A DNA stretch of 64,000 nt from Pomphorhynchus laevis (Eukaryota; Acanthocephala; Palaeacanthocephala; Echinorhynchida; Pomphorhynchidae). Where the stretch lies: the NCBI GenBank assembly GCA_012934845.2, contig WNNJ02002567.1, forward strand, positions 27,649-91,648, in the 5' to 3' direction. The position numbers were made by a program, and so were the translations under genes. This document shows, in pieces, positions 35,477 through 45,545 of the stretch; position 1 is the first letter of the stretch, and each line of letters opens with the position of its first letter. The notes beneath the pieces are model-generated. The model worked only from the letters and a program-made list of their open reading frames with translations. It was not told the origin of the DNA and ran no database searches.

Positions 35477-37345
35477 CGAAGTAAACGTAATACCAATATT
35501 ACTAGCATGTGTAAGTCCTTTAATCAGAATTCTCGAAATATATTTAGTTTTATTCGAGGTCAAAGATATTCTCAATGGGATTCGTTTAGCTTAATAAACT
35601 CCGAGGGAAATTCTATCAATAATGCGAGCGAAATTGCAGAAGCATTTGCAGATCACCATGCACTTCCTAGCGTTTCAAGTCCTTCAAATGATAGCGATCA
35701 GTTACTTTCACCTGGTATTATAGATCACCCTATATTATCCAGTGTCGAATTCTCTAATCTGGATGTATTCCATGAGCTTAGAAAATCATAACCTTTGTCC
35801 ATTAGTAATCCTGATAGTATACCATCGATCGTATTGCGAGAGACTGCATCAGCACTGTGCTTTCCGCTTTTGCTTATTTACCGTTGCTCTATATATTCAG
35901 GAATTTTACCTTTTGAGTGGAGAAAAGCCACCATTAAGCCCATTTTCAAGAAAGGTTCAAGATCTGCTGCTGGGAATTATAGACCAGTGAGCCTTACTTG
36001 TGAGGCATGCAAGATTCTGAAAAAGATAATTTTGCGCTCTCTGACATCATACCTAGAAAAATATTCTATTCTAAATGTTCATCAACATTGTTTCCGACAT
36101 GAGTTGTCCACTACTACTAATTTAGTAGGTGCACGGGCTAGCTAGTGTGATTCCCTAAAGGTTGGACACGGAGTTGATATTTTTTCGATTTATCAAAGGC
36201 CTTCGATACGGTTAATCATAACATTTTAATTAGTAAATTATTTGATGTGGGCATTAGAGGTAGTATCCTTCGATGGTGAAATTGTTTCCTCCAAGATAGG
36301 TTATTTGCGGTGAAAGTTAAAAACACATTATCACGTTGGCGAACAATGTCGAGTGGCGTACCTCAAGGTTCAGTTATAAGTCCAACTCTGTTCAACAAAT
36401 ATGTCAATGACATATGCCATGTCAATTGCTCATTTTCGATGTACGCCAATGATATCAAAATTTGGAATGGTATTCAAGATCTTTCAGATCATAACCGGCT
36501 TCAGAAGGACATCGATTTAATACACTCGTGGTGCAACTCACATGATCTTACTATTAACATAGAAAAGACCTATCACATGCATTTAAATCAGTTGATGTAC
36601 TCTGGCTCATGCACTTTAGACGGTGATACCATTAAGAATGTTGATCAAGTCAAGGATCTCGGTATTATATTATCTAATAATATGTCATCGGGTCGTCATG
36701 TAAGATATATTGTAAGCAAATGTCAACGCATTCTAGGGCTGCTATGAAGAACGCTAGGGTCAATAGATGTTGACTCATTTAGGGTGCTGACCTCCCTCGA
36801 TTGTCCTTTCTCATATGCTATATGCTTTATCAGCAATCTTTCCGCAATCTAAGGGTGATTTGCGTTTACTTAAGGGCATTCTCCTTAAAGCTAGCCATAT
36901 GGTTTCTTTTATTCGAGATATCCCCTACCCTCAGAGACTAGAAGTTGTAGGCATATGCGATGTTGAGACGTCTTTAATAAGAGCATATTTGATGTTGGTG
37001 TAGAGGACACTGCACACTTCCAAGCACGTTTTAAACCCTTTATTTACACTGTCTGTTTATGAAAATCTACGAGGACACAAGCTAAAACTGGTACACAAGC
37101 TGGGTGCGAAGCGGAACCGAGGTGACATAAGACATCGAATTGTCAAACATTGGAATAAATTACCATCTACTGTCGTTGAGGCCACTCATGTATCAGAATT
37201 GAAGAAATCTCTTAGTGCTGAATTATGCTTTGTATCCTGACTTGTTTCAGCTATTTTGTTGACTATTTTTGATTTCTCTCTCTTTTTACCGTGATGCCGT
37301 TTTGAGCTTTGCTCTTTTGGCGGTCAATGAATAATAATGGATCCT

Positions 37346-38098
37346 CCCCCGTAAACCAAACATATCTCCTCCCACTGTATATTTTGCCTCATCGATCATC
37401 CCCATTGTCCACAATCTCACTTTCTTAGGCTTCCATTTCGATGATCACCTTTCCCTTAAACTCTTTGTCCGTGACAAGTTCCGCTCATCTAACTTAATTC
37501 TCCGTGACATCCGCCATATCCGCCCCCTTATCGACTTCCGTTCTTGTATGTCTCTTCTTTCATCGCTTATTTTCCCTAAAATCGATTACTGCCTTAGCCT
37601 TTTCGCCAATTCTCCAAAATCCATCATCATACCCCTACAACGAATAATCAACACCGCCGTTCGAGTGCTCTTTCGTTTCCGTCGCTTCGACCACACATCC
37701 ACATATTTTGCCCAACTCTCCTGGCCCATCATCCACATCCGCATCAAACTCCGCCTTCTTCTCGTTACTTTTCGTCTCATCGCTGTCGGCTCCCCATCGT
37801 TCATCAACCTTCTTTTCTTAGACGATACTCGCCCCACCTCGCTTTCGCTTCGTTCCTGTCATACCCTCTTACTCCACGTTCCTAATTACTCCAACAACTA
37901 CGGTCTCCGATCCTTCCTCGTCGCCGCCTCACTCGCCTGGAATCAACTTCCTCTCGACGTCCGCCGCGCCCCCTCCTTTATCACATTCAAACATCTCCTC
38001 CGTTCACACCTTCTCGACACCTGATTCACAGTCTTGTTTTGTTGTGGTCATGTAAGCGTGCGCTGGCACGCATTTGCCACGTTAAAATAAATCCTTTT
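37346..38098 (+). mobile_element. LINE (L2/CR1-like) 3' end, 5'-truncated
   Basis: One frame is open from about 37,389 to the stop at 38,024: NLTFLGFHFDDHLSLKLFV, DYCLSLFANSPKSIIIPLQ, then YGLRSFLVAASLAWNQLPLD and FKHLLRSHLLDT. This is the conserved post-RT region of L2/CR1-like LINEs. The segment is markedly richer in C than its surroundings and has a different codon choice, so it is a separate family from LINE-B. The 3' end is TTAAAATAAATCCTTTTTT near 38,095. The frame is undamaged, but RT and endonuclease are absent, so it is an ordinary 5'-truncated insertion. Confidence 0.85.
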
Positions 38099-38104
38099 TT
38101 AATA

Positions 38105-39420
38105 ATAAGATAGGAGAAAATAGGGAACATTAAGGCACAGCCGTAATTGGGTAGAACCGACGCGCATCAGGGTCGTCTTCATAGTAAAAACGCTTGGTAT
38201 ACAGCATAATCTCCACCCCTGTTCACAATTCTCAAGGCAACCCGAGGGACCTGAGAGAAGAGATCACAAATGAAATGGAGATGCGGTCAAATGCAGCAAA
38301 GTCGAGGAAAACAGCCACAACTAAACGATGGATATTCTCTCGACAAAACTGATCTACTTCACCAACTGTTGAATGGACCGAGCGACCTTTAACGAACCCA
38401 CAAAAATCTGGAGGGATCAAATTACGCCTACTCAGATGGTCGCGGATTTTACGCGCAAGCATTTTTTGGTAAATCAACACGAGGGCATTTTGAATCGAAA
38501 TGAGTCGCAGATCTTTAGGGCATAAGCAGGATTTTTTCTTTGGAATAAAAATTCGCTTACTAATATTGATGCCTGCTACATCAGATGGGGATGCTAGAAG
38601 CATTGTGACGCCCACCTCTTTTCTCTGATCGGCTGTCAAAAGCTGACAGGCACGAGAAGAAAGTTGAGCGACGGATTTGGAGGTGCCCGGAAGTGGACCC
38701 CAAGAGTTGAGAATATCTGTGACAGATAAATCCCAACTCCTGAAGTTACCCCAAGGCGGGATTGGTTGAGGTGATTGCGTGGCTCCATAGTTGTGTAATG
38801 CTAGTTACTCCTCTAAAACTTTTTCAAGGCCTATACTACCGTTCCAACCCAATGCCCTATCATTCCATCAACAAACTTCTCCTTCTTGAATATCTTCCAA
38901 GAGGAAGACTGAGAAGGGTTTAGACGAGCAATGCTTGCCTTATCCCTACTCAGCTGGAACCTATATCTAGTGCTCCAGTATTCAATCGAGAGGCTATGTC
39001 TGGCGGAAGCAGAGAGATTAGGGAGGTTGAGCAATTTTGCTAGGACCTTGAGTTTTGTCGGAGTGGGATTGTATAAGCGACCTTTATATGTAGTCGATAG
39101 AATCGCGGTAGCTTGCGAAAAGAGGTAGGTATTAAATTCGGTAAGACTCTCATTTCTTATTCGGGGAAAGACTTGGATAGCCCCCTGAAAGAGGGCCACT
39201 CTGACCGGATCAAAGTGACACCTCCTTCTAAGCAACGTCTCTTCCTCAATTTTCCAACGAATTAGGTCATGAGAGGTGGACAATTGTTGGCGCGACTGCT
39301 CCGTACAAGGGGGTTTAAGCAACCACCTCGAGTGAAGCAGTAAAATGTCTATAATTGAATTTGTTGATGTGCAATGAAAGGTGGGGGACGGTGGTTTGTG
39401 AATAAGATAACATTTTTAAG
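38105..39420 (-). mobile_element. LINE family A internal fragment (linker and RT N-terminal part)
   Basis: The minus frame 39,322-38,831 covers the linker between endonuclease and RT (EEETLLRRRCHFDPVRVALF, TYKGRLYNPTPTKLKVLAKL). The frame 38,639-38,232 covers TADQRKEVGVTMLLASPSDV and RT motifs up to VAVFLDFAAFDRISISFVI. It is cut just after the region corresponding to FYYEDD near 38,160, so the YADD box and the 3' end are missing. Upstream, the endonuclease is represented only by its last residues. Frame changes are present. A lone LINE-like tail (TTAATAAAATCCTTATTATT) sits at 39,477 on the plus strand. Confidence 0.83.
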
Positions 39421-39817
39421 GTAAGCAGCACTTGAAAATTCACTTGTAAATGCGCTTAAATGCAAATATGCTAAGTTGTTAATAAAATCCTTATTATTAT
39501 AAAATGCACTTCAAAATACGCTAATCGAGTTGTGATTTTCTCCTAAATATTTTCCACATGTCTTAAATAATAAGAATACAGAATGAACATAAGAATAAAA
39601 TGGTGATTGCAATAATAATTTTAAATAAATTGCACCACTATCTACAAGGCTATTAATTAATTTATCTGATCTCTTTGCCATTTTTAAGGTAAGGACAATA
39701 AATTTCAAATATAGAATCAGATTTTACTAATTTTCAAAAACATCGTAGTAACGATAATGTGATGAAATTATGACATGACCTTTCGATCTAATTAAACTTC
39801 AATACATTAGTGATTGT
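39421..39817. other. AT-rich spacer
   Basis: Apart from the orphan LINE-type tail at 39,477-39,500 (+), no feature is supported. Confidence 0.45.
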
Positions 39818-40211
39818 CAAGACAAGCGATTGTTAGGCATAATCATAGTCCTGCGAGGATTCATCAGAGAACCTACATATACAAACGATCGATTGTGATG
39901 GGCAAGTGATTATAACATTTACGATACACTTGTATCATGTAGCTTGCAGCCAAGACAAGCGATTGTTAGGCATGCTCATAGTCCTGAGAGGATTCATCAG
40001 AGAACTGCATATACAAACGATCGATTGTGATGGGCAAGTGATTATAACATTTACAATACACTTGTATCATGTAGCTTGCAGCCAAGACAAGCGATTGTTA
40101 GGCATGCTCATAGTCCTGCGAGGATTCATCAGAGAATCTACATATACAAACGATCGATTGTAATGGGCAGGCGATTATAACATTTATGATTCACTTGTAT
40201 CATGTAGCTTG
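39818..40211. repeat. Three tandem copies of a 132-133-bp unit
   Basis: Units start at about 39,818, 39,951 and 40,083 with GACAAGCGATTGTTAGGC. Each contains TCATAGTCCTG, GATTCATCAGAGAA, ACAAACGATCGATTGT and ACACTTGTATCATGTAGCTT. Divergence between units is a few percent. On the minus strand each has CTGATGA followed by a TCCT/AGGA hairpin, but no GAAA box. The array lies 300 bp upstream of the TFIIS gene. Confidence 0.9.
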
Positions 40212-40517
40212 ACCTCATTTTTAGCCCAATTCGCTACATGATGGAGCAAAATACTGTGCGGGACTTTATTTGTTGAATTAATAGTTCATAATATGTCTCT
40301 TTATACAGGTATGTGGGCTCACTAAAGCACCTATGTATATGAGAAAATTAATATTTTAATTTGATAGAACAAACCCGGTTGAAATATCTCTGAATAAGGG
40401 AGATTACAAACAACAGCAATTATTATCAAAAGTAGTTTATTCACAAAAACACATTTTTCAACATAATACATTATTTAAATAGCTCTAACGTGATTATTTG
40501 ATCTAGAGTAAAGAAAT
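40212..40517 (+). promoter_or_regulatory. Upstream region of the TFIIS gene
   Basis: About 300 bp of unique AT-rich sequence separate the tandem array from the TFIIS ATG. They must contain all or part of the 5' UTR. No clear TATA box or initiator could be assigned. Confidence 0.3.
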
Positions 40518-41519
40518 ATGTCCTCATCTAATGCTCTCAAACTTAATCTCATGCAGCTTTCCAATGATATTGAAGAGATGATTAGTGTTAGTAAATTGAA
40601 TGATCAGAGAGTCACCTATATCTTGACTGAATTGAAAAACTACAATAAAATTGCACTTTCTGATCTTCAGCGAACTGGTATCGGCCGTAGCTTAAATAAT
40701 CTAAGAAAACTACTGACAAATGAAAGTCATATTGCTCAATGTCGAAGTATTTTAAAGGGATGGAAAAAACTTGTTGAAAATAGCCGGAACACTACCGCTG
40801 CTACGCAGCCTTTATCAACTAAATCGCCATCAAAGCGAAGATCACTTAGAGAAGATAGCGTTGAAACTTCAAACACTTCACCACCAGTGAAAAAATTGTC
40901 ACAGCAGTTAAGTAAGGAATTGTCCAAAGAACAGAATGAAAACAAAGCCAATCAAGAAAGTCTTCCAGACCACTTATTAAAAAAGCTCGCTTCAGGTTTA
41001 GAACAATGCAGTGAGCCTGATCTTACAGTCAGACTTAAGTCACGAGAAATGCTGACCAAGGCAATGCTCTTTCTCGATAATGAAGGTGCTGAAGCGAATG
41101 CAATTGTAGATATAGCAGTTAAAGTAGAATCAACTATATATTTTGATATGAACAAGAATACTTCGACTAAATATAGGAGTCAAATTCGTAGTCGGGTTTA
41201 CAATCTAAAGGACAGCAAGAATCCAACACTTCGAAGACAAGTATGCGTTGGGGAAATTGATCCTTCGAGATTTGCACGAATGAGATCTGACGAACTAGCT
41301 AGCGATGAAATGAAGAAAGCAAGGCAACAAATGACAAAAGAGGCGATCGACGAACATCAAATGGCGCTTTCTGGTGGTACGGTCACGGATTTAATAAAGT
41401 GCAGCAGATGCAAACAAAATCAATGTACTTATAACCAAGTGCAAACGAGGAGTGCAGACGAACCGATGACAACATTCGTATATTGCAATTTGTGTGGACA
41501 CAGATGGAAATTCGGATAA
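40518..41519 (+). CDS. TCEA: Transcription elongation factor TFIIS (S-II)
   Basis: Intact single-exon frame of 333 aa, close to the usual size of animal TFIIS (about 300-310). Residues 1-90 form the N-terminal helical domain, with ALSDLQRTGIGRSLNNL and the LW-type ending ILKGWKKLV (W82). A variable basic Ser/Thr-rich linker covers 90-155. The central RNA polymerase II-binding domain covers about 170-285 (TKYRSQIRSRVYNLKDSKNP, RRQVCVGEI, ELASDEMKKARQ). The C-terminal zinc ribbon is at 295-333, with Cys 295, 298, 323 and 326 and the invariant acidic pair Asp314-Glu315 in TRSADEPMTTF. TFIIS rescues backtracked RNA polymerase II in the nucleus by inserting this acidic hairpin into the active site and stimulating RNA cleavage. 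Flanked by repeats. AATAAA lies at 41,636. The lack of introns is compatible with either a compact gene or an old retrocopy. Confidence 0.96.
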   Translation: MSSSNALKLNLMQLSNDIEEMISVSKLNDQRVTYILTELKNYNKIALSDLQRTGIGRSLNNLRKLLTNESHIAQCRSILKGWKKLVENSRNTTAATQPLSTKSPSKRRSLREDSVETSNTSPPVKKLSQQLSKELSKEQNENKANQESLPDHLLKKLASGLEQCSEPDLTVRLKSREMLTKAMLFLDNEGAEANAIVDIAVKVESTIYFDMNKNTSTKYRSQIRSRVYNLKDSKNPTLRRQVCVGEIDPSRFARMRSDELASDEMKKARQQMTKEAIDEHQMALSGGTVTDLIKCSRCKQNQCTYNQVQTRSADEPMTTFVYCNLCGHRWKFG

Positions 41520-41635
41520 TTTAGTCAACTTTATTTGTTCATTCACCATGTTCGTTTTTGTTTGAAAATATAAGCGATAGTAATTATTTAGCACATTAAA
41601 TATAAATAGGTATTGAAGAAATCTACAATTTCTTA

Positions 41636-41641
41636 AATAAA
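41636..41641 (+). terminator. Polyadenylation signal of the TFIIS gene
   Basis: AATAAA 117 bp past the stop codon, on the gene strand, in an AT-rich 3' UTR. Confidence 0.5.
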
Positions 41642-41987
41642 CAATTAGCGTGAAATTATAAATTGTCGTTTAAAATGTATACAAAGAGTTCTAATGTATG
41701 TCTGACCAATTTATGAAGTTCTATAAAATAGTCAAAAATTTGCATATTAATTGAGTTTATATTAAATAATGTATGATATCAGAAGAAATATTAGCGAGTA
41801 ATCAAAAATAATTAGTATATTTAAGCATCTGACAGCACCATCCCGTCAGATGGTACTGCCATATTGTGTATATTAGTCTGAGTCAACTAAACAAGGTGGC
41901 GACAACGAAAAAGCAACGTTAAAGATTATGACTTAACGAAAGTTACATGTACATAATCAGATTGGAAAAACACGTAAGTACTAAATA

Positions 41988-42115
41988 TTTTAATGTTAGA
42001 TATTTTAAATGTAACAGAAAAATCGTAAAGTTTGTGATGTTATAAATAATAATATTGTAAGTAATATGACAAACAAATGTTTTTCATTCAATATTAATAA
42101 TATTGAAATTTTGAT
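41988..42115 (+). mobile_element. Naiad-like element, short 5' fragment
   Basis: The bases follow 42,890-43,015 of the larger element (AAATGTAACAGAAAA, GTTTGTGATGTTATAAATAA, ACAAACAAATGTTTTT) with small differences. It covers the start of the CCHH/GIY-YIG region only. Confidence 0.75.
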
Positions 42116-42159
42116 GATTATACGAGTATTTATTCTGCACGCTACTTTAATCCTTTTTA

Positions 42160-42245
42160 TACGCCAACAGCAGTACGCTACATTTCAGTACTGGTAAACC
42201 TCATCAGCTACTGATCAAATACCTACGTTTAACGTGTCGGTTCTT
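42160..42245 (-). repeat. Hammerhead-like repeat, related to the 53-kb palindrome arms
   Basis: On the minus strand, AACCGACACGTTAAACGTAG, then GATCAGTAGCTGATGAGG, then a GTAGCGTACTGCTGT end align block by block with 53,297-53,375. The CTGATGAG box is exact; the GAAA box is changed to GACA. Flanking complementarity is conserved by compensating differences: GGTT/AACC here where the other copies have GACCC/GGGTC. An independent functional ribozyme is not claimed. Confidence 0.6.
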
Positions 42246-42363
42246 TTAATGTTGGCTGACGATCACCCGACTCGTCTGCTTCATTAGCATTTGTATTTAA
42301 AGAAAGACTTCGTCTTACATTTTGCAAATTAAATTTAAATCATTTCTGAATTTAAATTAAATC

Positions 42364-42404
42364 TGCGTTGGTAGGGGAAGGGACTACCTTCCCCTACCAA
42401 CGCA
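42364..42404. repeat. Perfect 18-bp hairpin
   Basis: TGCGTTGGTAGGGGAAGG and its exact complement are separated by 5 bases (GACTA). It is GC-rich in an AT-rich spacer and lies between the hammerhead-like repeat and the Naiad-like element. Confidence 0.9.
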
Positions 42405-42862
42405 AATTGATCGCATCTACCACGCGGAAACAATCTTCCCAAGCAAACTTAGATACAGCGCACCAAAATATGGCGTGACTATTACAGCTACAAATCTAAC
42501 ACTATCCCGGGAAAATATATTGTGAGTTATGCAATTTTCTGATTAGAAAGAAATGTAACAAACTGTCTTGATGGTTGAACAGAACAGTCAAACCTCATTA
42601 ACTTCAATGCTCGAGTAAGAAACCCAACCGTCAATTTACGAAGTTTAGACGTATGAATGTATGCAAAACCGACAACATAGTCAATTTATTTGAGGTTTCC
42701 TTAATAGACGCTTAAAGATCTGTACTTTCGGTCTAAAATTTATACCTACACCGCTCGAGTTCAATAGAATGGAATTTACGAATACACTTCGAAGCACCAT
42801 GAAGTACATGTTTACGAACATCAATGATCAATATCTATGCGCAGTACAAAAACCACATATGA

Positions 42863-44536
42863 ATGTGGTTTTGTACTAATGATTTCAATTTTAGATCTTT
42901 TAAATGTAACAGAAAATATTGTATAGTTTGTGATGTTATAAATAATAACAATTGTATCGTAAGTAATACGACAAACAAATGTTTTTTATTAAATATTAAT
43001 AATAATTGTAACCGCAATACCGTAGGTGTAGTGTATCTTATACAATGTACATGTAGATTGCAATATATAGGAAAAACATATCAAATGTTAAAAACTAGGT
43101 TTAGGCAACACATATATAATATACAGCATAATAGTCAAACTATATTTCATAAACATATGAGATTAATAGGACATGATATTAAAAACTGTAAATTATTTAT
43201 TTTAGAACATATTATCGAAGAAAACATTTCAATATTAAATCAAAAACTATTAGAAAAAGAAGATTTTTGGATTAAAACGCTTAATTCCATGTACCCATTA
43301 GGATTGAATGACGTGATACAAGGAATTGGCAGAAGTAGTATAATACATAATAAACAACTCTATTATAATAATCCGGTTAAACGCAAACCAAGAAGTCATG
43401 GTGATAAAAGGAATAGGAAAAATAGAGTTAAAAATATTAAAAAATATATGTATATAAATGAACAATTAGAAATATTAAAACAACTTTTTAGTGATAATAA
43501 GCTAAAAGATCTTTATGTAAATATAAGAAGGTTTTCTAAAGATATCATATGTTCAATAAATCAAAAATTAATTAACTACTATGATAGGCTAAGTTGTATA
43601 ATAGACAGTTATTGTAATACAAAATACTATAATCGTACAATAAATGTTAATAATAACAATAGAAATTATACATTAACCATAAACTTCATTAATAAATGTA
43701 TAGATAACATAAATATAACCGGACTTTTAAATAATTCTAAAAGTAAAGAAATAATAGGGTCAGATTTAAGTAAATATATTCCTAAAATAAGGTATAAACT
43801 CCTACCACCATTAGGACGAAAAATTTGTAATTATAATAAAGAATTAAAATCAATATGTAACGATAATATTAGAAACATAATGGAAACAGAATGCAATTGT
43901 AAAAGTCTTAGTTTTGATAAAATAAATAAACATATATGTACCCATAATCTAGAATTAATTGAAAATTGTGAATTAAGAAAGCTGCTATCAAAAGGGTATA
44001 AATATAGATTAAATAATAACAACGACAAAAATAAAATTTACAATTCGTTATATAATAACTTAAATGATTACTTTAGTAAGCTGATTAATAGTGAAAGTTC
44101 GAATATATCTAAGATAAAAATTTGGAAAGATTATATATTTGATAAAATTAAAAATAAAATGAAAATAACAAACAATTATAAAAGGAAAGATAAAATTAAT
44201 AAAGATATGTATAAAGAACTTACTAAATTAAAGGATAACTATATAATAACAACTATTGATAAAGCTAGTAATAACTTTGTCTTCATATGCAAAAAGCTTT
44301 ATTATGATATACTAATGAAAGAGGTTAATTCTAATGATTTAAATGTAAATCCAACATATGAACGTAGTGAGTTGAGTTTAGAAACAATTATTACAAGTCA
44401 CTGTTCTATAATGGATAAAAAGGATATAAAGGTTGAATTAGATAATAAAACTATACCTATATTATATTGGAATCAAAATTACATAAAAATCCAATCAAAC
44501 CTAGGTTCATATGTAGTGCGTTTAAATGTACATTAA
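42863..44536 (+). CDS. Naiad N-terminal protein part: GIY-YIG endonuclease and CxC linker
   Basis: Open frame of 557 codons, rich in Asn, Lys, Ile and Tyr. Residues 1-25 carry FKCNRKYCIVC. The GIY-YIG core is GVVYLIQCTCRLQYIGKTYQ (about 54-74), followed by LKTRFRQHI with the conserved Arg and by HKHMRLIGHD with His ligands. A basic, helical linker runs to about 330. The CxC motif is CNC at residues 344-346 (DNA 43,892-43,900), followed by ICTHN and a GYKYR block. TTIDKASNNFVFICKKLYY begins the RT (about 465). The endonuclease nicks the target and the RT primes from the nick. The frame ends in a TAA just after WNQNYIKIQSN, where RT continues in another frame; the natural protein would be longer. 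Confidence 0.85.
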   Translation: MWFCTNDFNFRSFKCNRKYCIVCDVINNNNCIVSNTTNKCFLLNINNNCNRNTVGVVYLIQCTCRLQYIGKTYQMLKTRFRQHIYNIQHNSQTIFHKHMRLIGHDIKNCKLFILEHIIEENISILNQKLLEKEDFWIKTLNSMYPLGLNDVIQGIGRSSIIHNKQLYYNNPVKRKPRSHGDKRNRKNRVKNIKKYMYINEQLEILKQLFSDNKLKDLYVNIRRFSKDIICSINQKLINYYDRLSCIIDSYCNTKYYNRTINVNNNNRNYTLTINFINKCIDNINITGLLNNSKSKEIIGSDLSKYIPKIRYKLLPPLGRKICNYNKELKSICNDNIRNIMETECNCKSLSFDKINKHICTHNLELIENCELRKLLSKGYKYRLNNNNDKNKIYNSLYNNLNDYFSKLINSESSNISKIKIWKDYIFDKIKNKMKITNNYKRKDKINKDMYKELTKLKDNYIITTIDKASNNFVFICKKLYYDILMKEVNSNDLNVNPTYERSELSLETIITSHCSIMDKKDIKVELDNKTIPILYWNQNYIKIQSNLGSYVVRLNVH

Positions 44537-45545
44537 AACCACTTTCTGTCTATATGAATAAAATACTTAAAGTAATTAAAGCACACTTTAAAAAATATTG
44601 CAAGGTAATCGAAATTAATACTGGTATAAAACACTATTTCAGTATTAATTCTACAAAAGAATTTTTAGAACAGACAAAAGGAATAAATTTTCAAAATATA
44701 AATACATACTATTTTAGTACTCTTTATACAAATCTAGATTTAGTAGATATTAAAGAAGCGTTATTAAAATTAATTAATCTTATATTCGGAAAAAGATTAT
44801 ATATGTTATAATAATTATAACGCCTATCTAACAAAAATTAAACCATCAAATAAATATAAATATATGGATAAAATTGAATTAATAGAATCCTTAAATATTT
44901 TGATAAATCAAAATTATTTAAAAGTAGGGACATCTATATTTAGACAAGTAAAAGGTGTTCCAATGGGTGGTAATAGTAGCCCAATTATAGCTGACTTGTT
45001 TTTAAGCTTTATAGAATATGAATTTGTTCATAACTGTGTAAAAAACTAAATCTAAACAATATAAATATATGAAATATATGTTTCGATACATTGATGATAT
45101 ATGTGTATTTAATTCTAATGATTTTTATTCAATTAGTGAGCACATTTATCCAGAAAGCCTTATTCTTAACAAAACCAATATTAATGATAAAGAAGGTGTA
45201 TATCTAGATATGAACATTAAATTAACATTAACTAAAACTACTATTAATTTATATCGTAAAGATGACATATTTAAATTTACAAGAAACATATTTTTGCATG
45301 AGCATTCATGCATACCATATAATATAAAATATAATACATTAAATAATGAAATTTTAAGAATTGTAACAATATGTAATGATATTGGCTTTCTTCAAAATCA
45401 TTTAAATAATTTAATAGATACATATTTTAAACTAGGTTACTATAAAAATAACATCAAGCAGAAAATAGTAAAATATATAAATCAACACAATAATATAAAG
45501 AATAAATTTAAACTCTTAAGTTGGCAAATTTTTATGGATGGATAA
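44467..45545 (+). pseudogene. Naiad reverse transcriptase part, frameshifted
   Basis: Blocks in order: LHKNPIKPRFICSAFKCTLK, then YYFSTLYTNLDLVDIKEALL (first catalytic Asp region), FRQVKGVPMGGNSSPIIADL, YMFRYIDDICVFNS with the YIDD catalytic box at 45,087-45,098, and YPESLILNKTNINDKEG with FLHEHSCIPYNIKY at the end. They fall in three reading frames, with changes near 44,490, 44,815-44,860 and 45,045. RT of this class is related to telomerase RT. The stop at 45,545 lies just before the non-coding 3' region. Confidence 0.85.

Larger units (their letters stand above)
30271..37345 (+). mobile_element. LINE family B (CR1-group), long copy split by an LTR element
   Basis: ORF1 end and endonuclease lie at 30,271-31,589 (see the 2.1-kb copy), and after the inserted LTR element RT continues at 35,477. 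Blocks seen in order are SRNIFSFIRGQRYSQWDS, LPFEWRKATIKPIFKKGS, NYRPVSLTCEACKILKKII, a DLSKAFDTVNH block at about 36,183, SGVPQGSVISPTLF, YANDIKIW (YADD in active enzymes), VKDLGIILSNNM, and at 37,060-37,230 an LRGHKLKLVHKL/HWNKLPSTVVEA end. The 3' end is near 37,345 (TTGGCGGTCAATGAATAAT). Several frame changes and stops, and the altered YADD box, make it inactive. Confidence 0.88.

Noticed and set aside
39906-40163. 85-codon ORF across the 132-bp repeats
   Set aside because: The translation simply repeats with the tandem unit; no sign of a protein.
39818-40211. Hammerhead ribozyme in each 132-bp repeat (CTGATGA plus hairpin on the minus strand)
   Set aside because: The GAAA box after the hairpin is missing (CTATGAG instead), so the core is incomplete.
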